A DNA stretch of 64,000 nt. It comes from Lachnoclostridium sp. UBA903 (GTDB lineage Bacteria > Bacillota > Clostridia > Lachnospirales > Lachnospiraceae). Location: contig DBEP01000004.1 in the NCBI GenBank assembly GCA_002294045.1, positions 30,984-94,983 of the forward strand, written 5' to 3'. The notes beneath the pieces were generated by a model. That model saw nothing but the letters and a program-made list of their open reading frames with translations. It was not told where the DNA came from and ran no database searches. A program made the translations under genes and the position numbers. This document shows positions 53,577 to 64,000 of the stretch, in pieces (position 1 is the first letter of the stretch; the number at the start of each line of letters is the position of its first letter).

Positions 53577-55932
<2,356 letters not shown>

Positions 55933-56018
55933 GGCTAATTATAATTTAAAAAGTAGCTCGGGGTATGTTTTTCATCAGGTTTTGTGCCTTGAGCATTGCG
56001 AAAGGGATGGATATAATC

Positions 56019-57044
56019 ATGAAAGCAGTTGTATATGAACGGCCGAATGTTTTAAATTATAAAGATGTACCGGATGTTATACCGAAAAAAAACGAAGTAA
56101 AAATCAGGGTCAAAGCCTGCGGCATCTGCGGCAGTGATGTGCATGGCTACCTGGGAATCACCGGCAGGAGAATACCTCCCATGATCATGGGCCATGAATT
56201 CGCAGGCGAAATTGCGGAAACAGGAGCAGATGTTAAAGAATATAAAAAAGGTGACCGTGTGGCTGTTTATCCGGTGGATTTTTGCGGACACTGTGAAATG
56301 TGTAAAAAAGGGGACGTCCATCTTTGCCTCAATAAACGGGCGTTTGGCGTTCTTGATATAGACGGGGCATTAGCAGAGTATATATGTGTTTCAAAGAAAT
56401 GTTGTTTTCCAATCCGTGATGAGGTGCCCTATACAATCGGATCATTAGTTGAGCCGTTGGCGGTGTCGTACCGGGGAGTTGCCCATGCGGGAAATATCGG
56501 GGGAAAAACTGTTCTGCTGGTTGGGACAGGAACAATAGGCCTGCTGGCTCTTGCCTGCGTGAAAATGAAACATGCTGGTAAAATTATCGTTTCAGATTTA
56601 AGTGACGGCCGTCTCCAGGTTGCAAAAGAAATGGGTGCGGATGTTATCATTAATCCAGGCAGGGAAGATTTTAATACGAGAATTCTGGAAGAGACAAAAG
56701 GCGCCGGAGTGGATGTGGCAATCGAGGCAGTCGGAGCCGCACCAACGGTGCAGCAGGCAATGTCGGCTCTGAGATTCGCAGGAACAGCTGTCTGGATAGG
56801 GAACAATAAACCGATGATTGAGATTAATATGCAGGAAATCGTTACAAGAGAACTTTCGGTTCACGGATCATTTCTGTATGGATATGAAGAATATAAAACG
56901 GTTGTAGAACTATTAAATGAAAATAAAATCAATGTGGCTCCGTTAATCAGTGCTGAAATTCATCTGGATGAAGCACCGAAATATTTTGAACAGCTTGCTC
57001 ATGCACCGGGAAATCTGATCAAGGTAGTTATTGTTGACGAATGA
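56019..57044 (+). CDS. Zinc-dependent medium-chain dehydrogenase (sorbitol/threonine DH type)
   Basis: About 341 residues from ATG 56019; the frame opens 18 codons earlier. Catalytic zinc residues are ACGICGSDVHG and MGHEFAGE. Structural zinc cysteines lie in FCGHCEMCKKGDVHLC. The Rossmann motif is VLLVGTGTIGLLAL. It oxidises a polyol or sugar alcohol with NAD(P). Last gene of the arabinoside locus; likely part of sugar interconversion. Confidence 0.9.
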   Translation: MKAVVYERPNVLNYKDVPDVIPKKNEVKIRVKACGICGSDVHGYLGITGRRIPPMIMGHEFAGEIAETGADVKEYKKGDRVAVYPVDFCGHCEMCKKGDVHLCLNKRAFGVLDIDGALAEYICVSKKCCFPIRDEVPYTIGSLVEPLAVSYRGVAHAGNIGGKTVLLVGTGTIGLLALACVKMKHAGKIIVSDLSDGRLQVAKEMGADVIINPGREDFNTRILEETKGAGVDVAIEAVGAAPTVQQAMSALRFAGTAVWIGNNKPMIEINMQEIVTRELSVHGSFLYGYEEYKTVVELLNENKINVAPLISAEIHLDEAPKYFEQLAHAPGNLIKVVIVDE

Positions 57045-57247
57045 GAGCAGGAGGAAACTCATTATGCTGTTAATTCCGGCCCCAATATGGTCGTCTTTGT
57101 GAACAGTACCGGAAGCTTTACTGAATATTACCCGCTCTTAATCTGCGGCAGCTTTCCAGATAATTGCTTCCGGTGTTATTGATATCTATATACCATATAT
57201 CTTTTGCATATCCCCCAAAATTATATTCCCTTCTGAAGAAACTCCTA
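57045..57247 (+). other. Intergenic sequence after the arabinoside locus
   Basis: No supported gene or clear terminator. Together with the element copies at 57248 and 57607 and the AT-rich stretch between them (57327-57606), it forms a 640-bp gene-free junction between the arabinoside locus and the sulfur amino acid genes. Confidence 0.5.
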
Positions 57248-57326
57248 ACTACTCTCCCAAAATTGCAACGCAGTATACCGCAAAGCGGGGCGTTCAGAAC
57301 GGCGCAGTAATTTTTCAAACACACTC
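57248..57326. repeat. Half copy of TA-flanked miniature element (family A)
   Basis: Matches one arm, from the centre (ACTACTCTCCCAAAATTGCA) to the terminus CAAACACACTC, followed by TA at 57327. The other arm is missing, so this copy was truncated by deletion or recombination. Confidence 0.8.
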
Positions 57327-57606
57327 TAATTCACCTTTCACTTTTATTCACTGAATTCACGGATAGTAATATCCGTTTCGTGATATAACGTATTCCTGAT
57401 TCATGTTATTAAAAAAACATGATTTATTATTATAAAATAAAAGAAGAACATTTCATTCCAAAATGAATATATTATTAATACATAGTAAATTAATATGAAA
57501 AGTAGGAAAAAACGGATAAAAATTTCGTTTTTAACTGATTTTACGTGTTGCTGCAGGAAAGATAAAATTTCATAAATCTTTGGCCCGCTATTTTATGTGT
57601 TTACAA

Positions 57607-57683
57607 GAGGCTGTTGCAAAATTCAAATATAAATGCTTGTGGGAGAAACAAGTTTAGTAAAATTGATTTTTTGCAGCAGCCTC
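57607..57683. repeat. Short deletion derivative of palindromic element (family B)
   Basis: Ends GAGGCTGTTGCAAAA and TTTTGCAGCAGCCTC are inverted; the interior keeps CTTGTGGGAGAA, also found in the 199-bp element at 16635. It abuts the truncated reading frame that begins at 57684 and could also act as a terminator-like hairpin. Confidence 0.7.
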
Positions 57684-57975
57684 ATTTTATATAGAAATCT
57701 ATGCTCAAGCTTTATTCCGCCGGTCAGAATATACAAAGATGCAAGCAATAAAAGACATTACAAATACGGCCGGGGAACAAATGAAAGGGGAAATGCTTAA
57801 GGAAGACCTTGTAATCGAACTTGCCAAATCTGGTTACACAACAGAGGAAGTATTTACTCCGCAAGATATTCAGGAAGAATTGATAGGAAAAAAGAAATTA
57901 AATGCTTATAAAAACATTAATTTTGTAACGGCAGGAAAAACCGGAAATTATGAAAGAAGAGGAGTAAGGATATGA
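57684..57975 (+). pseudogene. 5'-truncated gene of unknown family, coupled to cystathionine enzyme gene
   Basis: From the end of the miniature element, one frame stays open to the stop at 57973-57975 (IEIYAQALFRRSEYTKMQAI, then KGEMLKEDLVIELAKSGYTT, ending GNYERRGVRI). An internal ATG at 57739 would give 78 residues but has a poor ribosome site. The protein-like sequence before that ATG suggests the C-terminal part of a larger protein. The stop overlaps the next ATG (ATGA), so it was once, or still is, translationally coupled. I do not recognise the family. Confidence 0.5.
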
Positions 57976-59141
57976 GTCGTTTTAACAGTATTTTAACCAA
58001 ATTAATTCATGGCGGAATTGATGGAGACGAGAGGACTGGAGCAGTCAATGTTCCGATTTATCAAACATCTACTTATAAGCAGGTACATCTGGGAGAGCAT
58101 AAGGGGTATGAATATTCCAGGACAGGGAATCCAACAAGAGAGGCATTGGAAAGATTAATTGCAGAACTGGAAGAAGGCCGGCATGGATTCGCATTTGCAT
58201 CCGGCATGGCAGCCACAACAGCAGTACTGCATTTATTTAAAACAGGGGATAAAATTCTAATTTCGGAAAATGTGTATGGAGGAACATTCCGGGTATTAGA
58301 TAAGATTTTTCGTTCCTTTGGGTTGTCTTATGGAATTGTAAATACTACGGATATTGAGATATTGGAGCAAGCAATTACCGATGATGTAAAGGCCGTATTT
58401 ATTGAAAGCCCGGCAAATCCCTTGATGACGGTAACGGATATCCGGGCGGTTGCCGGCGTTACACACAAGCACAACAAGCTCTTAATTGTAGATAACACTT
58501 TTATGACGCCATATTTACAAAAGCCTTTGGCTTTAGAAGCAGATATTGTGGTTCATAGTGCAACCAAGTACTTAGGCGGACATAGTGATTTAATTGCAGG
58601 GCTGGCTGTTATAAACGCTCAGGAACTGGCCAATAGATTATATTTCATACAAAATGCTACCGGCGGAATTCTTCAGCCCTTTGATTCCTTTTTGCTGCTT
58701 CGAGGTATAAAGACATTAGGAGTAAGATTAGACCGTCATCAGGAGAATGCCGTTAAGATAGCAGAATGGCTTGCAGGGCAAAAAAACATTAAAAATGTTT
58801 ATTATCCCGGTTTGGCTTCTGACCCCGGATATGCCGTCCAAAAGCAACAAGCGAAGGGGCCGGGTGCTATGATTTCCTTTGAACTAAAGGACGGATTGAA
58901 CATTCGCAAGTTCTATGACGGACTTGAACTCATTACCTTAGCGGAAAGCCTGGGCGGGGTAGAGTCGTTAGTCTGCCATCCTTCAAGTATGACACATGCT
59001 TCAATACCGGAGGAAATAAGAAAAAAGGTAGGCATCACAGATGAACTTATCCGGCTTTCTGTTGGAATTGAAGATGTGAATGAAATCCTGGAAGATTTGG
59101 AGCACGCTATAAAGGAAGCGGCTGACGGCGGGATAGGATGA
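57972..59141 (+). CDS. Cystathionine gamma-lyase/synthase-type PLP enzyme (MccB-like)
   Basis: 389 residues of the Cys/Met-metabolism PLP family: SRTGNPTREALE, FASGMAATTAVL, SPANPLMTVTDI and the PLP lysine Lys199 in HSATKYLGGHSD. The C-terminal ESLVCHPSSMTHASIP is typical. It catalyses formation or cleavage of cystathionine. Immediately followed by a cysteine-synthase-like gene, the order of B. subtilis mccA/mccB reversed, which suggests methionine-to-cysteine reverse transsulfuration. Confidence 0.9.
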   Translation: MSRFNSILTKLIHGGIDGDERTGAVNVPIYQTSTYKQVHLGEHKGYEYSRTGNPTREALERLIAELEEGRHGFAFASGMAATTAVLHLFKTGDKILISENVYGGTFRVLDKIFRSFGLSYGIVNTTDIEILEQAITDDVKAVFIESPANPLMTVTDIRAVAGVTHKHNKLLIVDNTFMTPYLQKPLALEADIVVHSATKYLGGHSDLIAGLAVINAQELANRLYFIQNATGGILQPFDSFLLLRGIKTLGVRLDRHQENAVKIAEWLAGQKNIKNVYYPGLASDPGYAVQKQQAKGPGAMISFELKDGLNIRKFYDGLELITLAESLGGVESLVCHPSSMTHASIPEEIRKKVGITDELIRLSVGIEDVNEILEDLEHAIKEAADGGIG

Positions 59142-59162
59142 TGTGAAGATAGGAGAATGGAT

Positions 59163-60068
59163 ATGTATTATGAAAATATTCAGCAATTAATAGGTAAAAC
59201 ACCGCTTGTAAAATTAGAACATGTAGGCGTGCCGGAGAAAGTACAATTATTTGCTAAATTAGAATATTGGAATCCGTCGGGAAGTGTTAAGGATAGAATA
59301 GGGCTCTACATGCTGCAGGATGCTGAGGGAAAAGGAGTTCTTTTACCTGGCGGGACAATTGTAGAGGCAACGGCAGGAAATACGGGTTTAGGTATTGCAA
59401 TTGCTGCATTAAACAAGGGGTATGAAATTATTTTTGTAGTACCTACCAAATTTTCGCAGGAAAAGCAAGCCTTATTAAAGGCACTTGGGGCAAAGATTAT
59501 TAATACGCCAAAGGAAAAAGGGATGTTGGGTGCTGATGAAAAAGCAGCGGAATTAGTAAAAGAAATTCCAGGTGCGATTTCACTGAAACAATTTGAGAAT
59601 CCGACTAATCCATTGGCACATTATGAAACAACGGGAAAAGAAATTTATGATGATTTAGAAGGGAAACTGGATTTTTTTATAGCAGGCGCAGGCAGTGGCG
59701 GCACTTATTCAGGTGTCGTGAAATATCTGAAAGAAAAGAATCCTAAGATAAAGGGAATATTAGCAGATCCAATCGGATCAACCATGGGCGGCGGAGAATA
59801 TGCTGATTACGACATTGAAGGCATTGGAAATGATTTCATACCGGCTACCATGGATATGGAACTGGTAGATGACGTAATTAAAATTTCAGATACGGAAGCC
59901 TTTGAAGGAGCACGTTTACTTGTTAGAAAAGAAGGTATGATTGTCGGCTCTTCTTCGGGAGCGGCAATTGCCGGAGCAGTGAAATTAGCAGATAAAATTG
60001 GTGAGGGAACAATAGTAACCTTATTCCCGGATCGTGGAGACCGTTATTTCAGTAAAAATCTTTATTAA
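59163..60068 (+). CDS. Cysteine synthase / cystathionine beta-synthase-type PLP enzyme (MccA-like)
   Basis: About 301 residues of the fold-type II PLP family: PSGSVKDRIGLY with the PLP lysine, TAGNTGLGIAIAALNKGYE, the phosphate loop GAGSGGTYSGV, and a C-terminal VGSSSGAAIAGAV. There are no CBS domains. It joins serine or O-acetylserine with homocysteine or sulfide. ATG 59163 has AGGAG at seven bases; ATG 59157 is too close to it. Confidence 0.9.
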   Translation: MYYENIQQLIGKTPLVKLEHVGVPEKVQLFAKLEYWNPSGSVKDRIGLYMLQDAEGKGVLLPGGTIVEATAGNTGLGIAIAALNKGYEIIFVVPTKFSQEKQALLKALGAKIINTPKEKGMLGADEKAAELVKEIPGAISLKQFENPTNPLAHYETTGKEIYDDLEGKLDFFIAGAGSGGTYSGVVKYLKEKNPKIKGILADPIGSTMGGGEYADYDIEGIGNDFIPATMDMELVDDVIKISDTEAFEGARLLVRKEGMIVGSSSGAAIAGAVKLADKIGEGTIVTLFPDRGDRYFSKNLY

Positions 60069-60525
60069 CGTTATTATAATGTTTTAGTCATTTAATATCC
60101 TGTGAACAATGGGCAAGATAAATCCTGAAAATAGAAATAAGATTAGTAATGTGGTAGAATAAAGAAAAGATAAAAAATAGTTAAGCAGGCATATGTTTTA
60201 ATTTCAGCCCGGTTAAGTGGCAAATCTGATTGGACTGTTACGGACTATTGGTTATTGGTAAAATGGGGTATCACCCCAAAATGTGTTCTGATTTCGAGAC
60301 AGTTCATGCTAGCAGGACAATCAGATTATTAAAAATGGAATGATTTGAAATTCTTTCATTGAATTTATTTATAAATAGTTATAAAATAATATTAAATACT
60401 ATAGTAAAAAAATGGCAGATTATATGAATATATGAGCAAAACAAGAAATTAGGATAATAACAGTAATAAAATTCTATTTGGCGTGGCCTGCGGGAGCCTA
60501 TATTATAAGAAATGGAGTACATAAA
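60069..60525 (+). other. AT-rich intergenic region
   Basis: 457 bp without a supported gene. The last 48 bp are open in frame with the next gene but carry no ribosome site at their ATG. No clear terminator after the PLP operon. Confidence 0.5.
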
Positions 60526-61053
60526 ATGAAAAACATATTTATAGGATTTATTTTTATATTTCTGAACCTTAATCTGAATCTTGGTAACTCACAGATTGGC
60601 CTCATTCCGGATTTTGTAGGCTATATTGTTATGATAAACGGATTGGTTGAAATGGCCGGAGAAAGTACGCTTTTTATGAAGGTTAAGCCATATGTAACCG
60701 GTATGGCGGTTTATACCGGCGTATTGTATTTATTCGATTTGGTGGGCGTTTCTGTGTCATTAGGTTCGTTATCTTATGTTCTGGCATTCACATCTACCGC
60801 CGTTTCTTTGTATATTTCATATCATATAGTTATGGGTGTAATAGATATGGAGGGAAAATATAACACGCCTTTGAATGGAGACAGCCTTAAATCCACATGG
60901 ACACTGCTGGCAGTTTTCGATGTTTTAACTTTTGTGTCGTTATGGATCCCGGCAGTAGCAATAATCTGTATCATTGTGTCTTTTATCGTTGCTGTCTGTT
61001 TTCTGGTTGCTTTCAGCAAATCGAAGAATCTGTATTATGATACGGCCGGATAA
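60526..61053 (+). CDS. Membrane protein of unknown function
   Basis: 175 residues with about five membrane segments (near 2-20, 25-40, 55-75, 80-102 and 130-165). I start at ATG 60526, with ATGGAG eight bases upstream; the frame opens 16 codons earlier. The N-terminus (LNLNLNLGNSQIGLIPDFVG) resembles small Firmicute membrane proteins of unknown role. Confidence 0.7.
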   Translation: MKNIFIGFIFIFLNLNLNLGNSQIGLIPDFVGYIVMINGLVEMAGESTLFMKVKPYVTGMAVYTGVLYLFDLVGVSVSLGSLSYVLAFTSTAVSLYISYHIVMGVIDMEGKYNTPLNGDSLKSTWTLLAVFDVLTFVSLWIPAVAIICIIVSFIVAVCFLVAFSKSKNLYYDTAG

Positions 61054-61168
61054 CCATTTTACTGATTTAAGCCGAGGACAAGTCCATGAAGCAGGGGTTA
61101 AGGGCTTGTTAATAGCAATTCAGAGAATATATAAACAATATTAAAATAAATATTATATGGAGATTAGC

Positions 61169-61319
61169 GTGAAAGAAAATATAATAAAAGAAAGGAATGC
61201 CACATATTGATTCTTTCACCCTTTTTATTTTTGACAATATAATGCACGTATTATCCGCATTCTATTGTATATGGCAGTAACACATCTGCGGGCAGATGTG
61301 TTATACAATGGGTAATAAA
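61169..61319 (+). promoter_or_regulatory. Structured leader element, copy 4 (unrecognised class)
   Basis: P1: GTGAAAGAA (61169-61177) with TTCTTTCAC (61211-61219). Loop TGCCA (61198-61202) with TGGCA (61272-61276). An extra hairpin based on ACAATA/TATTGT lies between. P3 at 61279-61302 has 11 pairs (AACACATCTGC/GCAGATGTGTT). It then reads ATACAATGGGTAATAAA and the ATG. Unlike the other copies it is not squeezed between genes of one operon. Confidence 0.8.
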
Positions 61320-61823
61320 ATGAAACATAAATTAGAAGTCTTTTTTGACTATGCCTGCCCTTATTGCTTTCAAGGGCACAAGAATTTGGTTGAACTGATA
61401 CCGGATTATCCTGATGTCGACATAGAGTGGCACCCATGCGAATCACACCCCAGGCCTGACCGATACGGCCCGCATAGCGATCTCTGTATACAGGGGTATT
61501 TCTTTGCTGCGGAAAACGGCGTTGACATTTGGGCATACCATTCCCGTATGTACCGGGCCGCTCTGAAAGAGCATGTGAATATCGAAAACATTGACGAGCT
61601 TTCTTATTACGTACGTGATTTAATTGATGCGGATGCTTTTCGGCTGGTACTGCGTCAAGGGATTTACCGCAGGGCACTGACGGAGGCAAACGAATTTGCT
61701 TTCGAGTGTTCCGGTGTATGGGTCGTACCGGCTTACCGAATGGAAGGCCGAAAGATTGACGCGGTCGAAGATGTCGGCATTTCCAAAGAACAGCTCCGAC
61801 AGTTTCTGGATAAAGCTCATTAG
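61320..61823 (+). CDS. DsbA-family thioredoxin-fold protein
   Basis: 168 residues with the active-site CPYC at 13-16 (VFFDYACPYCFQGH), an inserted helical region and cis-Pro segment GVWVVPAYRM. No signal peptide, so cytoplasmic; related to DsbA-like isomerases and FrnE. ATG 61320 is chosen because the start spacing after GGGT matches the other three leader-controlled genes; earlier in-frame ATGs lie within the leader's structured region. Confidence 0.85.
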   Translation: MKHKLEVFFDYACPYCFQGHKNLVELIPDYPDVDIEWHPCESHPRPDRYGPHSDLCIQGYFFAAENGVDIWAYHSRMYRAALKEHVNIENIDELSYYVRDLIDADAFRLVLRQGIYRRALTEANEFAFECSGVWVVPAYRMEGRKIDAVEDVGISKEQLRQFLDKAH

Positions 61824-61990
61824 AACGGGATTATAACGCCGGACGTAAAGCTCAGTCAAGTTTTGCTAGGAGCGGATTAATTGACAATGTACGCGAAATT
61901 CCAATGGAGAAAGGGCTTTTCTGCATGGGTGGAGCAAGAATTTATGGCATGCTAAGATAATAACTGGCATAAAAAGAGAGGGTATAGATT

Positions 61991-62563
61991 ATGGAATATG
62001 AGATTATCCATTTACCAAAAGAAAGATGGAAGGGAACTATAATTCCAATTGGGTATAAAACAGATAAATATTATGATGTTTTAGTAAATAAAACAAATAA
62101 GGGGTTTATTATTGAGATAGAAAAGAAAGACTTTACAGAGCCGGTGACTCATACACCGGAAGAATATGATTTCCCGGATAAGCTATATGAAGATTACCGG
62201 GAGAATGCCTATGCCTGGGGAGTGTTAGCTAATGATGAATTGACTGCCGCAATTGAGACGGATCAAGAATTATGGTCTAATCGCCTGAGGATTACGGAAC
62301 TTTGGGTATCAGAAAAGTATCAAAGGCAGGGAATAGGTCATATGTTAATTGATATAGCAAAGGAACAAGCAAGAAGAGAACGCCGTCGGGCCATTATACT
62401 GGAAACACAATCTTGTAATGTTAATGCAATAGATTTTTATCAGCATGAAGGCTTTAGCCTGATAGGCATGGATACCTGCTGCTACAAGAATAACGATTTG
62501 CAGAGAAAAGAAGTAAGATTGGAATTTGGATGGTTTCCGGAAGAAAAAAGGGAATTGAATTAG
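61991..62563 (+). CDS. GNAT-family N-acetyltransferase
   Basis: 190 residues. The acetyl-CoA-binding motif A is LWVSEKYQRQGIGHMLIDIA, followed by IILETQSCNVNAIDFYQHEG and FSLIGMDTCCY. N-terminal 70 residues are of an unassigned extension. SD AGAGAGGG. Substrate unknown. Confidence 0.88.
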   Translation: MEYEIIHLPKERWKGTIIPIGYKTDKYYDVLVNKTNKGFIIEIEKKDFTEPVTHTPEEYDFPDKLYEDYRENAYAWGVLANDELTAAIETDQELWSNRLRITELWVSEKYQRQGIGHMLIDIAKEQARRERRRAIILETQSCNVNAIDFYQHEGFSLIGMDTCCYKNNDLQRKEVRLEFGWFPEEKRELN

Positions 62564-62574
62564 TAAAAGGCGGT

Positions 62575-62676
62575 ATGAAGAACATAAAAGGAGAATTCTA
62601 CGAATCGGAAGTCTTTGAAAATCTTCCAAAAGAAGAAGTGGAAGAAACAAAAAATTTCCGCAACTACGGAAGTTAA
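62575..62676 (+). CDS. Possible 33-residue small protein
   Basis: ATG GTA-adjacent frame encoding MKNIKGEFYESEVFENLPKE and a further 13 residues, then TAA. Acidic, no membrane segment. AAAGGCGG lies immediately upstream but only one base from the ATG, so initiation is doubtful. It could be a small gene or the remnant of one. Confidence 0.3.
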   Translation: MKNIKGEFYESEVFENLPKEEVEETKNFRNYGS

Positions 62677-62753
62677 GATTTACGGACAATGGGATTAATT
62701 TCAATTTGTGGTTTAGGTTATAAGCAAACTGAAAAATTAAGGAGAAAAATTGA

Positions 62754-63815
62754 ATGAATGGTAAAAAAAGAAAAATCATAATTATTCTTGGTATAGTCTT
62801 AATAATACTATTGTTGATAATACCTTTTGGTCTTTCCGCAATGATATACGAGGATAATTTTGGTGACCGTTATGAATCATATGCTCCGATGGCCCGGAGT
62901 ATTGATGAATTTGAAGGATTAAACTCGCATAGATATACATTTTCTTCAGATAAAGGGCAAATACTTGTTGGTTATAAATATTACAGAGAGATCGAAAATA
63001 TCAAAGGAGTTGTGGTTATTGCGCACGGTCTTGGAGGCGGGGGGCATAACTCATATATGGACGTAGCAGACTTCTTCACTTTAAATGAATATGTTGTTTT
63101 TGCCTATGATGCAACAGGAAATGATGAAAGTGAGGGAAGTTCCGTAAAAGGAATTCCGCAAGGTTTAATAGACCTGAATCATGCACTCCGATTCGTGAAA
63201 CAAACATCTGACTTTGACGGATTACCCATCATGCTATTTGGGCATAGCTGGGGCGGATATTCTGTTGGCAGTGTTTTGAATCTTCACCCGGATGTTAAAG
63301 CAGCCGTTATGGTTGCCGGCTTTAACAAGTCTATGGATATAATTGAGGAAGAAGGAAAAAGAATTGCTGGTGATAATATCAGTGTTTTTTTGCCGTACCT
63401 TTCATTATATGAAAAAATTAAGTTTGGAAAGTATGCCTCTTACAACTGTATTAATGGATTTGAAAATACAGATGCAGGAGTAATGGTTATTTATAGCGGA
63501 GATGATGAAATGATTTCACAAAAAAATAGCTTTGATGTTTTTTACGACCTTTATAAGGATAATACGCGATTTAATTTTGTAAAATATGAAAACAGAGGAC
63601 ATAATTTTGTTTATTATTCTGATGCATCCCGTGAATATAAAGATGAGTTCAATAGTAAATTTGATGCATATTTAAATTCCTTAGATGGAGAATTAACTGC
63701 TGAATTAAAAGCGTCGTATTATAATGATTACTTTGATAAGAGATTATTGTATGAGCTTGATGAAGAACTTATGGACAGCATTGCAAAATTTTATAATAGC
63801 TACGTTAATGAGTAA
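62754..63815 (+). CDS. Membrane-anchored alpha/beta hydrolase
   Basis: 353 residues. N-terminal membrane anchor (about 7-30), then an alpha/beta hydrolase: oxyanion loop AHGLGGGGHNS, nucleophile elbow FGHSWGGYS (Ser165), Asp in VIYSGDDEMIS and His in NRGHNFVYYS. Probably an extracytoplasmic serine hydrolase. SD AAGGAGAAAAATTGA. Confidence 0.87.
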   Translation: MNGKKRKIIIILGIVLIILLLIIPFGLSAMIYEDNFGDRYESYAPMARSIDEFEGLNSHRYTFSSDKGQILVGYKYYREIENIKGVVVIAHGLGGGGHNSYMDVADFFTLNEYVVFAYDATGNDESEGSSVKGIPQGLIDLNHALRFVKQTSDFDGLPIMLFGHSWGGYSVGSVLNLHPDVKAAVMVAGFNKSMDIIEEEGKRIAGDNISVFLPYLSLYEKIKFGKYASYNCINGFENTDAGVMVIYSGDDEMISQKNSFDVFYDLYKDNTRFNFVKYENRGHNFVYYSDASREYKDEFNSKFDAYLNSLDGELTAELKASYYNDYFDKRLLYELDEELMDSIAKFYNSYVNE

Positions 63816-63858
63816 GACCGTCTGGAATAGTTAATCGTGTACAAATTCCAAATTAATA

Positions 63859-64000
63859 GGGGCTGTTGCAAAAGCAGATGAAGAGGGTATCGCTCCATCA
63901 CTTTATTTTAGTGATTTTGCGGCACCCTCTCTTTTCTCATCCGACTATTTTCTTATTTCAAATTCCTGTCTTCCCATAAAGCCGGGAGCAACTTCATATT
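63859..64000. mobile_element. End of an insertion sequence (GGGGCTGTTGCAAAA terminus), cut by window edge
   Basis: Terminal sequence GGGGCTGTTGCAAAAGC matches the ends of the miniature elements at 16635 and 57607, and such ends occur on several IS families (IS1182-like among them). Inside lies a hairpin GAGGGT...ACCCTC (about 63884-63930), then the end of a minus-strand frame. This is probably a full IS extending beyond the window. Confidence 0.6.
63945..64000 (-). CDS. Possible transposase C-terminus (partial)
   Basis: The minus strand from the window edge reads YEVAPGFMGRQEFEIRK and stops at 63945-63947, about 87 bp inside the IS end, a usual distance for a transposase stop. Too short to assign a family. 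Confidence 0.4.
   Translation of the reverse strand, partial: YEVAPGFMGRQEFEIRK

Overview
The window comes from a low-to-mid GC Firmicute, most likely a gut-type Lachnospiraceae/Clostridia strain. The evidence is the strong AGGAGG ribosome-binding sites, several TTG starts, the many CUT1-type sugar ABC transporters, and their pairing with YesM/YesN-like two-component systems. There are no rRNA or tRNA genes and no CRISPR array that I can see.

Layout. (1) 1-2719 (+): the tail of a sugar ABC operon (two permeases) with a TIM-barrel sugar isomerase/epimerase. (2) 3692-12724 (-): histidine kinase and AraC-type response regulator, then a separate operon of solute-binding lipoprotein, two permeases, a GH32-like hydrolase and a VOC protein, probably for a fructoside. 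(3) 13209-17162: housekeeping yhaM-like and rlmD-like genes, an arginase-fold protein, then gene debris (a DUF1016/YhcG gene split by a miniature element, and an orphan SEC-C tail). (4) 17164-30058 (-): a complete glycan locus of kinase, regulator, FAD oxidoreductase, binding protein, two permeases, GH130 phosphorylase and SGNH esterase, plus a secreted beta-helix glycan enzyme facing a PocR-AraC regulator. GH130 with an esterase suggests acetylated beta-mannoside, as an inference. (5) 31458-37325: accessory stretch with an IS66 scrap, a secreted GH16-CBM6 glucanase cut by a miniature element, and a TetR/FtsX-permease/ATPase efflux-type operon. (6) 37843-43858: an FbpABC/AfuABC-type transporter beside an RpiR/MurR regulator and a PHP phosphoesterase. 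(7) 43986-47160: alpha/beta hydrolase, truncated peptide-ABC ATPase, ECF sigma factor and membrane anti-sigma-like protein. (8) 47601-57044 (+): kinase, regulator, binding protein, two permeases, GH51 arabinofuranosidase and a zinc dehydrogenase (arabinoside use). (9) 57684-64000: cystathionine/cysteine PLP enzymes, assorted small genes, and an insertion-sequence end at the right edge.

The most unusual feature is a family of four structured leaders (18181-18323 minus, 40907-41019, 49394-49502 and 61169-61319 plus). Each ends directly at a start codon and supplies that gene's weak Shine-Dalgarno. Three lie between genes of one operon. They share a first helix, a loop that can pair downstream as a pseudoknot, and a second hairpin, with compensatory base changes between copies. 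I do not recognise the class. The genes behind them are unrelated (esterase, ABC ATPase, response regulator, DsbA-like protein).

The window is also rich in miniature palindromic elements of at least three families. One is 160 bp and TA-flanked (8942, 33112, decayed at 12896, half copies at 1 and 57248). One has IS-like GGCTGTTGCAAAA ends (16635, 57607, and the edge element at 63859). One is a 160-bp element at 7371. Elements interrupt the GH16 and YhcG genes and abut a third broken gene. In the three complete sugar-transport operons a strong hairpin separates the binding-protein gene from the first permease gene.
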